In this document: positions 9,272 through 17,325 of the stretch, piece after piece
Layout of the letters: every line of letters begins with the position of its first letter
How positions within the stretch are numbered: position 1 is the stretch's first letter
Assembly (NCBI GenBank): GCA_025994075.1
Contig: JAMQGV010000014.1
Location: forward strand, 1 to 64,000
DNA from: Vicinamibacteria bacterium
Lineage (GTDB): Bacteria > Acidobacteriota > Vicinamibacteria > Fen-336
Direction: 5' to 3'
DNA length: 64,000 nucleotides
Position numbers and translations under genes: made by a program
Notes under the pieces: generated by a model
What the model was told of the DNA's origin: nothing
The model's input: only the letters and a program-made list of their open reading frames with translations
Databases searched by the model: none

Positions 9272-9548
9272 TCGCGCCGTCGATTCAGGCTCAAGTGCAA
9301 CGTGCGCCGGTACTTCGCCTCGATCGACCACGAAATCCCGAAGTCGCTGCAGGCGCGGATGGTCAAACTGGCCGACGCTGGCCCTGGTGGCAGGGTTCAT
9401 CGACGCTTCCAACCCGCAGGAAGACGCCGTCGGCTACTTGCCGCGCGACGACATGTTCTCTCCCCACGAGCGCCGCCGCGGGCTTCCGCTCGGCAACCAG
9501 ACCTCGCAGTTGTTCGCCAACGTGACCTGGCGGCGGGCCGGTGCCTGA
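9272..9548 (+). pseudogene. Fragment of DGR/retron-type reverse transcriptase, frameshifted
   Basis: Two adjoining reading frames together give a reverse-transcriptase fragment. The first frame (about 9280-9370) reads [15 protein letters not shown], the palm strand with the first catalytic-type Asp. The second frame (about 9378-9530) reads [14 protein letters not shown], then [17 protein letters not shown] and QTSQLFANV, the conserved Gly-Leu-Pro-Leu-Gly-Asn segment of this family. The break lies in 9366-9381. Only about 85 of the usual 300-400 residues remain; the N-terminus and the downstream YxDD active site are absent, and the second frame ends at TGA 9546-9548. It begins about 20 bp after the kinase-FGE stop and ends at the template-like repeat. 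It cannot encode an active enzyme; any activity would need a transcriptase elsewhere. Confidence 0.8.
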
Positions 9549-9549
9549 C

Positions 9550-9660
9550 GTTCTTCGCGGCGGGTCCTGGAACAACGATCCGAGGAGCCTGCGTGCCTCG
9601 AACTGCAACAGGAACCACCCGTCGAAGAGCAACGACAACAACGGCTTTCGTTGTGCCCGG
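9550..9660 (+). repeat. Template-region-like (TR) repeat rich in AAC codons
   Basis: Copy of the end of the kinase-FGE gene, read as VLRGGSWNNDPRS, then N-rich codons, then NGFRCAR. It carries eight AAC codons where the expressed copy has GCC, GAC, TTC, GAT, GTC, GAC, AAC and CGC. Template repeats of DGRs are typically filled with AAC codons because adenine is the mutable base. No FGE domain body precedes it; the RT fragment abuts it directly. Alternatively it is the unmutated tail of a lost second FGE gene. The base pattern favours a template. Confidence 0.7.
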
Positions 9661-9774
9661 AAGGCGGAGCGGAGCGCGGGGGCGCTCCACGGCCGGAGTC
9701 GCGGCGCCAGTCGATCAGCCCGGCTGCCGTCGCGAGCGCGCCACCTCCGCGTCCGCGTGCCGGCCCGGGCGTCC

Positions 9775-10547
9775 GGGGGCCGGGACCCAAAGTTCGACCG
9801 CGAGGTGGCGATCAAGGTCCTGCACGACCAGTTCCGGCCCGACCCCGGAGTGGTCGAGCGGTCTGGTGCACCGGGACATCAAGCCCTCCAACATCCTGAT
9901 CCAGCACCTGGAGGGCCAGGAGTACGCGAAAGTGACGGACTTCGGGATCGCGAAGATCCTGGGTTCGGAGAAGGTGCGGACGGCGACGGGGGCGAAGATG
10001 GAGACGCTGGCGTACATGTCCCCGGAGCACGTGCAGAGCCCGAAGGGGGTGGACTCCCGGAGCGACATGTACTCGCTGTACGAGCTACTGACGAGCCGCG
10101 TTCCGTTCGACGCCGACTGCGAGTACGACCTCATGCGCGCCATCGTCGAGCAGCCATGCGCGCCGATCAGCGACCCGAAGGTCCCCGCTCCGCTCGGGGC
10201 CCCTGGCCCTGAGCGCCCTGGAGAAAGACCCGTCGCGGCGGCCGCAGACCTGTGAGGGGTTCCGAGGCGCGCTTGACCATCTGCCCGCGACTCGTCGTGC
10301 AACGCGCACATCTTGTGCGGCCCCCAGTCGATCATTCGCAAAGGAGGCCGTCGCTCCGCTCCAGCCTCCCGGTTCTGGGGCTGACGGGTTCGAGGCGGTA
10401 GGGACCCGCGCGAGCACGAGAGCCTCCGGTGACCCCCTCTCGGCGGTGTTCGAGGCCGGAACTCGCGCAATGCTGGGTGGGGTCATGCTCACGTGCTTCA
10501 TCGCCGTGGGTGCGCTGCTTCTCGTGGCCCTTCGATCGTGCGGTTAA
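9775..10547 (+). pseudogene. Decayed, internally deleted copy of the kinase gene
   Basis: Kinase remnant in three frames. [19 protein letters not shown] (from about 9781) is joined by a deletion at about 9862 to [10 protein letters not shown], removing about 75 residues of the N-lobe and helix region. The catalytic loop, DFG and YMSPEH follow. After about 10180 the frame shifts again to ALEKDPSRRPQTCEG and stays open to TAA 10545-10547, ending in a membrane helix (MLGGVMLTCFIAVGALLLVAL). The 215 bp at 9863-10077 differ from 7780-7994 at only three bases, so the duplication or a conversion is recent, while the flanks are more diverged. It cannot encode a working kinase. Bases 9661-9774 between the template-like repeat and this remnant show nothing recognisable. 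Confidence 0.8.
9863..10077 (+). repeat. 215-bp near-identical duplicate of kinase catalytic segment
   Basis: Matches 7780-7994 in the intact kinase-FGE gene with three mismatches (by hand), without gaps. The left edge coincides with the internal deletion of the remnant; the right edge is where the remnant diverges. The sharp edges suggest recent duplication or gene conversion within an older paralogue. Confidence 0.85.
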
Positions 10548-10583
10548 CCTGACGGCGGCCGAGCTGATTCGAGTGGCGCGGAC

Positions 10584-11930
10584 TCACCGTCCGCTGGAGG
10601 CGGCGTAGAGGAAGAGCATCAGGAGGAGCCAGGCCACGGTGGCCACGACGATCCGGGCGAGCGGGGGCGTTGCCGAAGGGGGCGGTGTCGGCTCCAGGTC
10701 GGAGGCCGAGATGTGCAGCGTCTGGCCAGAGTCCGGTTGGCTCGCTGCGGGAACCGCGAACGGTGGCGGTGCAGGCAGGGCGACGCCAGCGGCCATGGAG
10801 AAGTAGGAGGCCGGGAGGGCCGCGCGCAGGGCGGCGCGCATCTCGTCGCAACTCTGGAACCGACGCTCGGCGGCCTTCTCGAGGGCGCGGCCGACGAGGG
10901 CGCGGAGGCCGGCCGGGACACTGGCGGGGAGCGCACCGAGATCGGGCGGCTCGTCGATGATCCGGCGCATCAGCTCGTACTCGCTGCCGGCGTCGAAGGG
11001 GACGCGGCCGGTCAGTAGTTCGTAGAGGACGACGCCCAGCGAGTAGATGTCCGAGCGGGGATCGACGTCCTTGGGACTGCGCAGGTGCTCGGGGGACATG
11101 TAGGCGATGGTGCCCATGCGGGCCCCAGTCGCCGTGCGGGCCTTCTGGCTGCCCAGGATCTTGGCCACGCCGAAGTCGAGGACGCGGGCCTGTTCGCCCT
11201 CCGCGGCCGGCTCGACGAGGATGTTGGAGGGTTTGAGGTCGCGGTGCACCAGGCCCCGCGCGTGGGCGTACGCCATCGCGGCCAGCACCTGGTCGAACAG
11301 GCGGCCGACGCGGGCCAGCGGCAGGGGCTGGGCGCGCAAGGCCATGCCCTCGAGCGACTCGCCGGCGACGTACTCCAGGACCATGGCGGTGGTGTCGGCC
11401 GCGGAGACCAGGTCGAGCACCTTCACGATGTTGCGATGGTCGAGGGCCGCCTGGATGCGCGCTTCTGCCTCGAAACGCTCGACCACGTGTGGGTCGCGCC
11501 GGAACTGGGGGTGGAGAACCTTGATCGCCACCGGGCGTCCGCTGCGCCCGTCGCGGCCCAGGAAGACGGCGCCCATGCCGCCCTCGCCGATCTGACGCAT
11601 CGCCTCGTAGGGGCCGATGCGGCCCACGATGGGGCCGGCCGGGACTTGCTGGGGAGGAGGGGGAACTCCCGGCGCCAAGTCGGCGGAGCCCCCGACGAGG
11701 TGGCCGAGCGCCGCGAGATTGAAGGGGACGGGCCCGAGGCGTACCTGATCCGTCGCGCGCACGCGGGCGCTCTGGACCCGCTGGCCGTTGACCCAGGTGC
11801 CGTTGCTGCTGCCGAGGTCGACGACCTCGAACCACTCGCCCCCGAGGTGACGGATCTCCGCGTGGCGAGCCGACACCTGTGGCGCCCGGATCACGATTTC
11901 GCAAGGCGGCTCCCGTCCGATGATCGGCAC
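10584..11930 (-). CDS. FHA-Ser/Thr kinase with C-terminal membrane anchor
   Basis: 448 residues. N-terminal FHA domain (1-75; GREPPCE, SARHAE, LGSSNGTWVNG), a Pro-rich linker, kinase (GEGGMGAV 115-122, Lys137, HRDLKPSN 229-236, DFG 252-254, YMSPEH), and a C-terminal membrane helix in the last 25 residues (VVATVAWLLLMLFLY). The FHA part is nearly the same as that of the membrane protein at 19718-20371, so both may read the same phosphothreonine. Carrying reader and writer in one chain suggests self-reinforcing phosphorylation. It is the last gene of the minus-strand operon 16996-10584, starting (GTG) only 6 bp after the phosphatase stop, so translation is probably coupled. Opposing kinase and phosphatase in one operon set a reversible switch. 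Confidence 0.92.
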   Translation of the reverse strand: MPIIGREPPCEIVIRAPQVSARHAEIRHLGGEWFEVVDLGSSNGTWVNGQRVQSARVRATDQVRLGPVPFNLAALGHLVGGSADLAPGVPPPPQQVPAGPIVGRIGPYEAMRQIGEGGMGAVFLGRDGRSGRPVAIKVLHPQFRRDPHVVERFEAEARIQAALDHRNIVKVLDLVSAADTTAMVLEYVAGESLEGMALRAQPLPLARVGRLFDQVLAAMAYAHARGLVHRDLKPSNILVEPAAEGEQARVLDFGVAKILGSQKARTATGARMGTIAYMSPEHLRSPKDVDPRSDIYSLGVVLYELLTGRVPFDAGSEYELMRRIIDEPPDLGALPASVPAGLRALVGRALEKAAERRFQSCDEMRAALRAALPASYFSMAAGVALPAPPPFAVPAASQPDSGQTLHISASDLEPTPPPSATPPLARIVVATVAWLLLMLFLYAASSGR

Positions 11931-11936
11931 GGCGGG

Positions 11937-13403
11937 TCAGCGGACCCGCGTCGCGGTGGTCGGCTCGACGGTGACCACGATCTTCTGGTCGCGGTCCACC
12001 TTTGGAGACTTCCGGACGTCTACCGTCGGTTCGAGCCCCAACTCGACGAGGGCATCTGCGGCGGCTTGGCACCGCTCCAAGGCTACGGCCTTCCCGTCCT
12101 TGCCCGTCTTGTCGATTCGTCGGCCGGCTTTGTCCTTTTCGTATTCTCTCGAGAGCGCGAAACACTCAAGTATCACTCGATACCCAGGTGCGGCCTTGAG
12201 ATACTCGGCAACTGGCGCAAGGCATCTTTGCTTGAGGGCCGGGCCGATAAAGGAACTGGCCCCGTCGAAGCCGTCGATGGTGCACGGCTCGGGCAGGGCG
12301 GTCTTGGTGACCGCCACTTTCACGACCGGGACTCCGGGCGTCGCCGCAGGCGTCGCAAGGGAGCCTGCGACGCCAGCGGCGGGTACTGCTGGGAGTTTCG
12401 GTGACAAGATGCCTGGGGACTCTGCAGCGGCTGCCTTCTCCTGCCCGGCAATCGGCGGGGTGATCGGCAAGGGGCCTGTTGCCTGCGACGCCTTGGCACC
12501 TTCAACCAGCGATTCGGGCGGCTGGTTGTACAGCCGTCCGAGGCCGAAGCCCGCGAGCAGGGCTGCCACGACCACTGCCAGTCCTGCGACGACGTAGTGG
12601 ACCCGCGAGGTACGGCGTCGGCGGCCCGGGTCCGGGGCCTGGGTGCGCCAGCGTTGCCAGGCGGACAGGGGCTTGCCCTTGTAGACGATCTGGACGGTGA
12701 CGTTGTCCGGGGCGCCGCGCGCGATGGCCAGGTCAATGAGCTTCTTGCAGCCGCGGCCGGGGTCGGTGCGGCCGACGGTGGAAGCGATCTCCTCGTCGGT
12801 CACGAGGTCCGTCAGGCCGTCCGAGCACATCAGAAAGGCGTCGCCCTCCTTGAGGGCGATCGGCTGCTCGGTGACGTCGGGGACACACTCCCGCTCGCGT
12901 CCGACGACCCGGCTGAGGACGTTGCGCTGAGGGTGGTCAGCCGCATCCTCCGCGCTGATCAGGCCGTCCTGGAGCATCTGCTGGATGCGCGTGTGGTCGC
13001 GCGTCTCCTGCCGCGCGCGCCCGTCGGTGACGCGATAGATCCGGCTGTCCCCGACGTGGGCCCACCACGCGAGGTCGCCCTCCACCAGCAGCAGTTCGAG
13101 CGTGGTGCCCATCTGGGAGAGCTCGGGGTCCTGCCGTTGGACCGCCAGGCACGCCTCGTTGGCGTGAGCGACACACGCCTGCAGGAGGGCTGGCGGAGCG
13201 GCGTCCGGGTGCGCCTCGAACACCTCGCGGACGGCGGCCACAGCGGACGTGCTCGCCACCTGGCCGCCCTTCTCGCCGCCCATGCCGTCCGCAACGACGA
13301 AGAGTCGGCGCTCGCCGGCCTGAAACGCGCCGAACGCGTCCTCGTTGACCTGACGGACGCGGCCCTTGTCGCTCGCGTTGTGGTAGAGCAGCGGGACCGC
13401 CAC
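11937..13403 (-). CDS. PP2C-family Ser/Thr phosphatase with membrane helix
   Basis: 488 residues. PP2C metal-binding motifs are complete: NED (20-22), DGMGG (39-43), GDS (118-120), CSDGLTD (193-199), PDN (232-234). A basic stretch and one membrane helix follow (about 269-291), then a Pro/Ala-rich linker and a C-terminal domain (about 370-480) with CFALSREYEKDKAG and a Lys-rich end, placed outside the cytoplasm if the helix spans once. The C-terminal domain was not identified; its size and position hint at an OmpA-like or sugar-binding module, but I cannot show that. Role: removes phosphate from Ser/Thr targets of the neighbouring kinases. GTG start 10 bp after the VWA-FHA gene. Confidence 0.92.
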   Translation of the reverse strand: MAVPLLYHNASDKGRVRQVNEDAFGAFQAGERRLFVVADGMGGEKGGQVASTSAVAAVREVFEAHPDAAPPALLQACVAHANEACLAVQRQDPELSQMGTTLELLLVEGDLAWWAHVGDSRIYRVTDGRARQETRDHTRIQQMLQDGLISAEDAADHPQRNVLSRVVGRERECVPDVTEQPIALKEGDAFLMCSDGLTDLVTDEEIASTVGRTDPGRGCKKLIDLAIARGAPDNVTVQIVYKGKPLSAWQRWRTQAPDPGRRRRTSRVHYVVAGLAVVVAALLAGFGLGRLYNQPPESLVEGAKASQATGPLPITPPIAGQEKAAAAESPGILSPKLPAVPAAGVAGSLATPAATPGVPVVKVAVTKTALPEPCTIDGFDGASSFIGPALKQRCLAPVAEYLKAAPGYRVILECFALSREYEKDKAGRRIDKTGKDGKAVALERCQAAADALVELGLEPTVDVRKSPKVDRDQKIVVTVEPTTATRVR

Positions 13404-13412
13404 CGGGCGACC

Positions 13413-14954
13413 CTACTGGCCCCGGAACACGAACGTCGTGCCCCCCATCCGCACGCGTTCGCCGTCGGCGAGCACCCAGGCGCCGGAGAGGCGTTGCTCG
13501 TCGACGAAAGTTCCGTTGGTGCTGCCCACGTCCTCGAGCACACAGCGTCCGCCGTCGAATACGATGGCCGCGTGCTGCGACGAGGCCTTCTCGTCGAGGA
13601 CCACGACCTGGTTGACGTCGTCGCGACCCAGCGTGCAGCGTCCCGGGGGCAGCGGCAGCTTTGAACCCGCCAGCGGACCGTTCTGGACTTCCAGCAGCGC
13701 GGAGGCGTACGGCGGCGGGGGCACCCGGCTCGGAGCCGGCTGGGCGCCACTCACGAACACGGTGCGGCGCTTGGCGTGCGGGGCCTCGGCTGGCGCCGCG
13801 CCGGGCGTCTGCCCGGGCCGATCCAGGTCCTGGAGCTTGCCCTTCACCTCCTCCAGCCCCTGGCCGATGCCCCTCTCGACGTCCGCACGTTGCTGGCGCT
13901 CGCGCTCCAGCTCTTCCTGGAGCGCCGCGATCTCCGCGCGCCGCCGCCGACGGGCGCGCACGAACAACGCGAGGGCGACGCCGAGGACGCAGAATCCGCC
14001 GGCGATGCCGCCCATGCCCCCGGGCGTCTTCCACCAGGGGAGCGGGGGCTCCACGAGCGGAGCGGGCACGTCCAGGTCCGCTCCCACCGAGCCGTCGCCC
14101 ATGGAGACCTCGAGGCGGACCCTGGAGGTGGCCCCATCGGTCGGCAGGCCGGAGGTCCATTGGACGAGGAAGCGCGAACGCACGTGCCGGGCCACCAGCG
14201 CGACCTTTTCGCTCCAGGAAGCGTCCGGCTCGACGCGCAGGAACAGCCCCTTCGATTTCTCGGCCATGCGCTCCAGGTTGAGGAGGTACTTTGGGTCGCC
14301 GCTGGTCACCCCGAGCGCGACGACCGATGCCCCGGCGCCTCGCACCTTCTCGATCGCGTCGTCCAGCGTGTAGGCGGTGCCCTCGTCGTGCCCGTCGGAG
14401 ACGACGACGACGATGCGGCGGTCGGGCAAGCCGACAGTCTTGAGCGCCTCGGAGGAGCGGACGAGCGCGCGGTAGAGCTGGGTCGAGCGACCCGCGGGCT
14501 GCAGCTTCTCGAGGTTGCCCGCCAGCGCCGCGCGGTCCGCCGTGAACGGATGGAGGAGGTCGTCCTCGTCGTGGAAGGCGACGATCGCCGCGCGATCGCG
14601 CTCGCCCAGGCCGTCGACGAACGCCTGCACGGCGGCCCGCACGTCGGGCAGCACCTTCTTCATGCTGCCGGACACGTCCACGACGAACAGGTAGGCCGTG
14701 GGCTCCGGCGTGGCGGGTTCGACCACCCGTGCGGGCACCAGGCGATCGCCCTCGGCGACGCGCAGGGCGACGGCCGACAGCGAGTCGGCGAGTTCGCCCG
14801 ACGGCAGGCGCAGTTCGATCGCCGCGCGCACCTCGGGGAAGCCGGAGGCGTCCACCCGGTAGACGTCGAGCTGAGGCGACTGGGCCAGGGCGACCGAAGC
14901 GAGCGACGAGCACACCATGCCGAGGAACGCGACGTTCTGTTGACGCAGGTTCAC
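13413..14954 (-). CDS. Exported VWA domain protein with cytoplasmic FHA domain
   Basis: About 513 residues. Signal peptide (NVAFLGMVCSSLASVALA), then a von Willebrand A domain with an intact MIDAS start (DVSGSMKK, near residue 95) and VVSDGHDEG, one membrane helix near 325-345 (GGIAGGFCVLGVALALFV), an Arg-rich and coiled-coil stretch, and a C-terminal FHA domain (GRDDVNQ, SSQHAA, VGSTNGTFVDE). The layout links an outside metal-dependent adhesion or assembly domain to an inside phosphothreonine reader. The start is placed at GTG 14954 because GGGAGGAG precedes it; a TTG at 14966 lies inside that ribosome site. It sits between the zinc-ribbon FHA gene and the phosphatase, in the same operon. 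Confidence 0.85.
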   Translation of the reverse strand: MNLRQQNVAFLGMVCSSLASVALAQSPQLDVYRVDASGFPEVRAAIELRLPSGELADSLSAVALRVAEGDRLVPARVVEPATPEPTAYLFVVDVSGSMKKVLPDVRAAVQAFVDGLGERDRAAIVAFHDEDDLLHPFTADRAALAGNLEKLQPAGRSTQLYRALVRSSEALKTVGLPDRRIVVVVSDGHDEGTAYTLDDAIEKVRGAGASVVALGVTSGDPKYLLNLERMAEKSKGLFLRVEPDASWSEKVALVARHVRSRFLVQWTSGLPTDGATSRVRLEVSMGDGSVGADLDVPAPLVEPPLPWWKTPGGMGGIAGGFCVLGVALALFVRARRRRRAEIAALQEELERERQQRADVERGIGQGLEEVKGKLQDLDRPGQTPGAAPAEAPHAKRRTVFVSGAQPAPSRVPPPPYASALLEVQNGPLAGSKLPLPPGRCTLGRDDVNQVVVLDEKASSQHAAIVFDGGRCVLEDVGSTNGTFVDEQRLSGAWVLADGERVRMGGTTFVFRGQ

Positions 14955-14993
14955 GACTCCTCCCAAAGATGTCGGCCTCGAGCCGGGGTGGCT

Positions 14994-16175
14994 CTAGGGC
15001 CGACGGAGCGCCTCGCCCAGGACTCCGAGACCTTTCTCGACGAGGTCCTTGCCGCCACCGAGCAACTCGCCGCCGACCGCCTGCGCCCGGCAGGTCGCGG
15101 AGCAGTAGCCATGCGTTTCCTGCTTGTCCTGTGCCGCGTAGCGGGGCCGCATCCTGACGTTCGGCGGACCGTACACATTGCCGCAGACAGAGCACCGGAC
15201 CTCGGTCCTCTCTGCGACCTCCTCGAGGTCATACGGGCAATAGCCCTCGCGATCCTCGATCACGCCGCTCGGGACTTCCCGCCGGGCGCGCTTGATGACC
15301 TCGGGCGTCCCGTAGGTCTTGCCGCAGTGCTTGCAGACGAACGTCCTCGTGACGTCGATCGGCTCCTCCGCGTGCTTGTTGCACCAGCGAACCCGGTCGC
15401 GCTCGGTAGTCGCTTCCGATTGCACCTGCTGCCGTTCCCAGAAGAAAACACCGGGCCGATTCACGATCGGTGTGGGGCACAGCTCGCACGTCTCCACGAC
15501 GTCGACGCGGCTCGCGAAAGCGGCGCCGACGCCGACGAGCACCAGCACCAGGGGGGCGGCGACCAAGCGCGCCCAGAGCGGGAAGCCCGACGGCGGGGGA
15601 GGGGGCGGCAGCGGAGCCGCAACGGGAGCGGGCGACGGCACGTAGGTCGGCGCGGGCATCGGGGCGGGCCGCGGGGCGTTCTTCGCGTTGACCAGGCCGA
15701 AGACGTCGACCCGCATCGAACCGAGCGTCACCTGGTCGGCCGGCGTGATCAGCGCCTTGGTGACGGGACGGCCGTTGACGGCGACGCCATTGGCCGAGCC
15801 CACGTCGAGGATCAGCAGCCCACCCTGCTGTGCGATCACGCGCAGGTGCCGGCCCGACACCCGGCCGTCGGCGACGACCAGGTCACAGGAAGGGTCGCGG
15901 CCGAGGACGAGGCCGCGCGGCAGTGCCGACTCCGCGTCCAGCGGCGCGCGGTGCTCGGCCCAGTTGAAGACGACGCTCCCGAACCGGAGGTCCTCACCGA
16001 ACTGCAGGTCCGCCGACGTGACGCGCTGGCCGCGGACGTAGGTTCCGTTCGAGCTGCCGAGGTCGGTCACGCGGAACCGGCCCGCCCCCAGGGCCTCCAG
16101 GCAGGCATGGCGGCCGCTGACGCCAGGAAAGGGGAGCACGATGTCGACGAGGGGCTCACGTCCGACGATGGCCAT
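14994..16175 (-). CDS. Tandem FHA membrane protein with cysteine-rich zinc-binding tail
   Basis: 393 residues. Two FHA domains (1-75: GREPLVD, SGRHAC, LGSSNGTYVRG; 85-160: GRDPSCD, SGRHLR, VGSANGVAVNG), a Pro-rich linker, a membrane helix (199-221), then a tail with at least four CxxC pairs (CELC, CKHC, CSVC and the CNKH and CPYD half-sites) that look like treble-clef or ribbon zinc sites. The second FHA has Ala for Thr in SxNG, so its binding may be weaker. ATG start at 16175 is preceded by a GGAGG site; the open frame upstream to 16412 is an artefact of GC content. Probably a scaffold gathering phosphorylated partners at the membrane. Confidence 0.88.
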   Translation of the reverse strand: MAIVGREPLVDIVLPFPGVSGRHACLEALGAGRFRVTDLGSSNGTYVRGQRVTSADLQFGEDLRFGSVVFNWAEHRAPLDAESALPRGLVLGRDPSCDLVVADGRVSGRHLRVIAQQGGLLILDVGSANGVAVNGRPVTKALITPADQVTLGSMRVDVFGLVNAKNAPRPAPMPAPTYVPSPAPVAAPLPPPPPPSGFPLWARLVAAPLVLVLVGVGAAFASRVDVVETCELCPTPIVNRPGVFFWERQQVQSEATTERDRVRWCNKHAEEPIDVTRTFVCKHCGKTYGTPEVIKRARREVPSGVIEDREGYCPYDLEEVAERTEVRCSVCGNVYGPPNVRMRPRYAAQDKQETHGYCSATCRAQAVGGELLGGGKDLVEKGLGVLGEALRRP

Positions 16176-16192
16176 GGCGGCCTCCGCGCGTT

Positions 16193-16996
16193 CTAGGACT
16201 GCCGAAGGGTGTAGACCACGAACTCGGTGTTCCCGAGCCGGACGCGGTCGAGGTTCTGGAGGGGAACGGCCCCGGCTCCAAACACGTCCTGGCCGTTGAC
16301 GTAGGTGCCGTTCGTCGAGTCGTTGTCGCGGATCTGCATCACCCCGTTGCGCACCATGATCACGGCGTGCTTCGAAGAGATGGAGCCATCGCTGCTCACC
16401 GCGACGTCGCACTCGCCGACGTCGGCGCCGATCACGTTGCGCCCCTCGCGGAGCCGGTAGTCCTCCCCCGAGGGTTCATTCGAGAAGGTGACCAGCCAGC
16501 CCGAGAGCTTCGGCAGGCTCTGGCGCGGACCGGACCCTGCTGAGGGGCCCGGATCGAACACGGTCCGGGCCTTGGGACGTCCGCCAGAGGGTCCATCGAC
16601 GACCGTGCGGCCCTTCCCGAACCCCCCTGAGCCACCCGACGAGTCCTCGTGGATCGTGCGGCCCTTGGGCGCAGCGGCGCCACCGCCACCGCCGCCCTCG
16701 AGCAGGGTCGCACCGCGCACGAAGCCACCCGCCGGTCCCGGTGCCGCACCGCCGGCACCCTCGATCACGGTTCGCCCCTTGCCAGCTCCTCCTGACGGGA
16801 AGTAGCCGCCGCCTCCGGAGCCTTCGACGGCCGTGCGGCCCTTGCCCGACGCAGCCCCGCAATAGAGGCAATCGGTCCAGGAGGCATCCATGATGTGCCC
16901 GTTGGAACAGAGTCTGGTGTTGAGGGCCGTCCCACACTGGCTGCAGTAGCCGTTGGCCGCAGCGACGTCGGCCTTGCAGTTGGCACAGAAGTTCAT
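16193..16996 (-). CDS. Zinc-ribbon protein with six TxxE/D repeats and FHA domain
   Basis: 267 residues. N-terminal zinc ribbon (Cys4, 7, 18, 21) and a second partial ribbon (Cys30, 43, 46). A Gly-rich linker follows with six short repeats carrying Thr at 55, 76, 97, 114, 131 and 145, each with Glu or Asp three residues later. The C-terminal FHA domain (about 180-262; GRNVIGAD, SSKHAV, NDSTNGTYVNG) is intact. Acidic +3 residues are preferred by several known FHA domains, so the linker looks like a kinase substrate and FHA docking array. First gene of the minus-strand operon (ribosome site AGGAGG before the ATG at 16996) and divergent from the kinase at 17326. I infer a central adaptor or a polymer-forming hub; no named family was recognised. 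Confidence 0.85.
   Translation of the reverse strand: MNFCANCKADVAAANGYCSQCGTALNTRLCSNGHIMDASWTDCLYCGAASGKGRTAVEGSGGGGYFPSGGAGKGRTVIEGAGGAAPGPAGGFVRGATLLEGGGGGGAAAPKGRTIHEDSSGGSGGFGKGRTVVDGPSGGRPKARTVFDPGPSAGSGPRQSLPKLSGWLVTFSNEPSGEDYRLREGRNVIGADVGECDVAVSSDGSISSKHAVIMVRNGVMQIRDNDSTNGTYVNGQDVFGAGAVPLQNLDRVRLGNTEFVVYTLRQS
16553..16843 (-). repeat. Six-fold degenerate KGRTxxE/D linker repeat
   Basis: Protein repeats KGRTAVE, KGRTVIE, RGATLLE, KGRTIHE, KGRTVVD and KARTVFD in a Gly/Ser-rich linker, spaced 21, 21, 17, 17 and 14 residues. Basic before Thr, hydrophobic after, acidic at +3 in all six. The DNA is diverged between units, so the motif is kept by selection and not by recent tandem copying. 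Confidence 0.8.
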
Positions 16997-17325
16997 CGCT
17001 CGCCTCCTGAGTGCTGGGAGTCACGCGGCCGCGACTCTGAGTCGCCCGCGACACACGCCGTCCCTAGCCAAGCAACGGCGATGCCATCGACTGGAAAATT
17101 GGGCGCCAACGCCCGCGGCAATAAGGAGGCTTCCACCCCTGAAGAAGTGTGGCTGCGAGCGCCCGAATCCTGCCAGTGGATGCCGCATCGATGGGCGGCG
17201 ACTGCCAACAAGATTGGCGCCTCGGAGCTGGATCGACAAGCCCCGCGGCTTCCCGCGCGGGCGATACCTGCGATTGCCAGTCGGCAGGAAAGTTGCACGG
17301 CGTCGAGCCGGCAGGCATCAGGCTC
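16997..17325. promoter_or_regulatory. 329-bp divergent intergenic region between two signalling operons
   Basis: Lies between the zinc-ribbon FHA gene (minus) and the kinase gene (plus), so it should hold both promoters. GGGCGCCAACGCCC at about 17101-17114 can form a short hairpin. The stretch near 17090-17130 is less GC-rich than its surroundings, as expected at a promoter. No -35/-10 pair was clear enough to name, and no gene was found. Confidence 0.45.

Noticed and set aside
9272..9548. Retron or group II intron with an active RT
   Set aside because: The RT is a truncated, frameshifted fragment without the YxDD region; no intron RNA structure or msr/msd region was seen.
10584..16996. Type VI secretion regulatory cluster (kinase, PP2C, FHA)
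   Set aside because: No Tss, Hcp, VgrG or ClpV gene is visible in 64 kb, so the resemblance is only in regulators.
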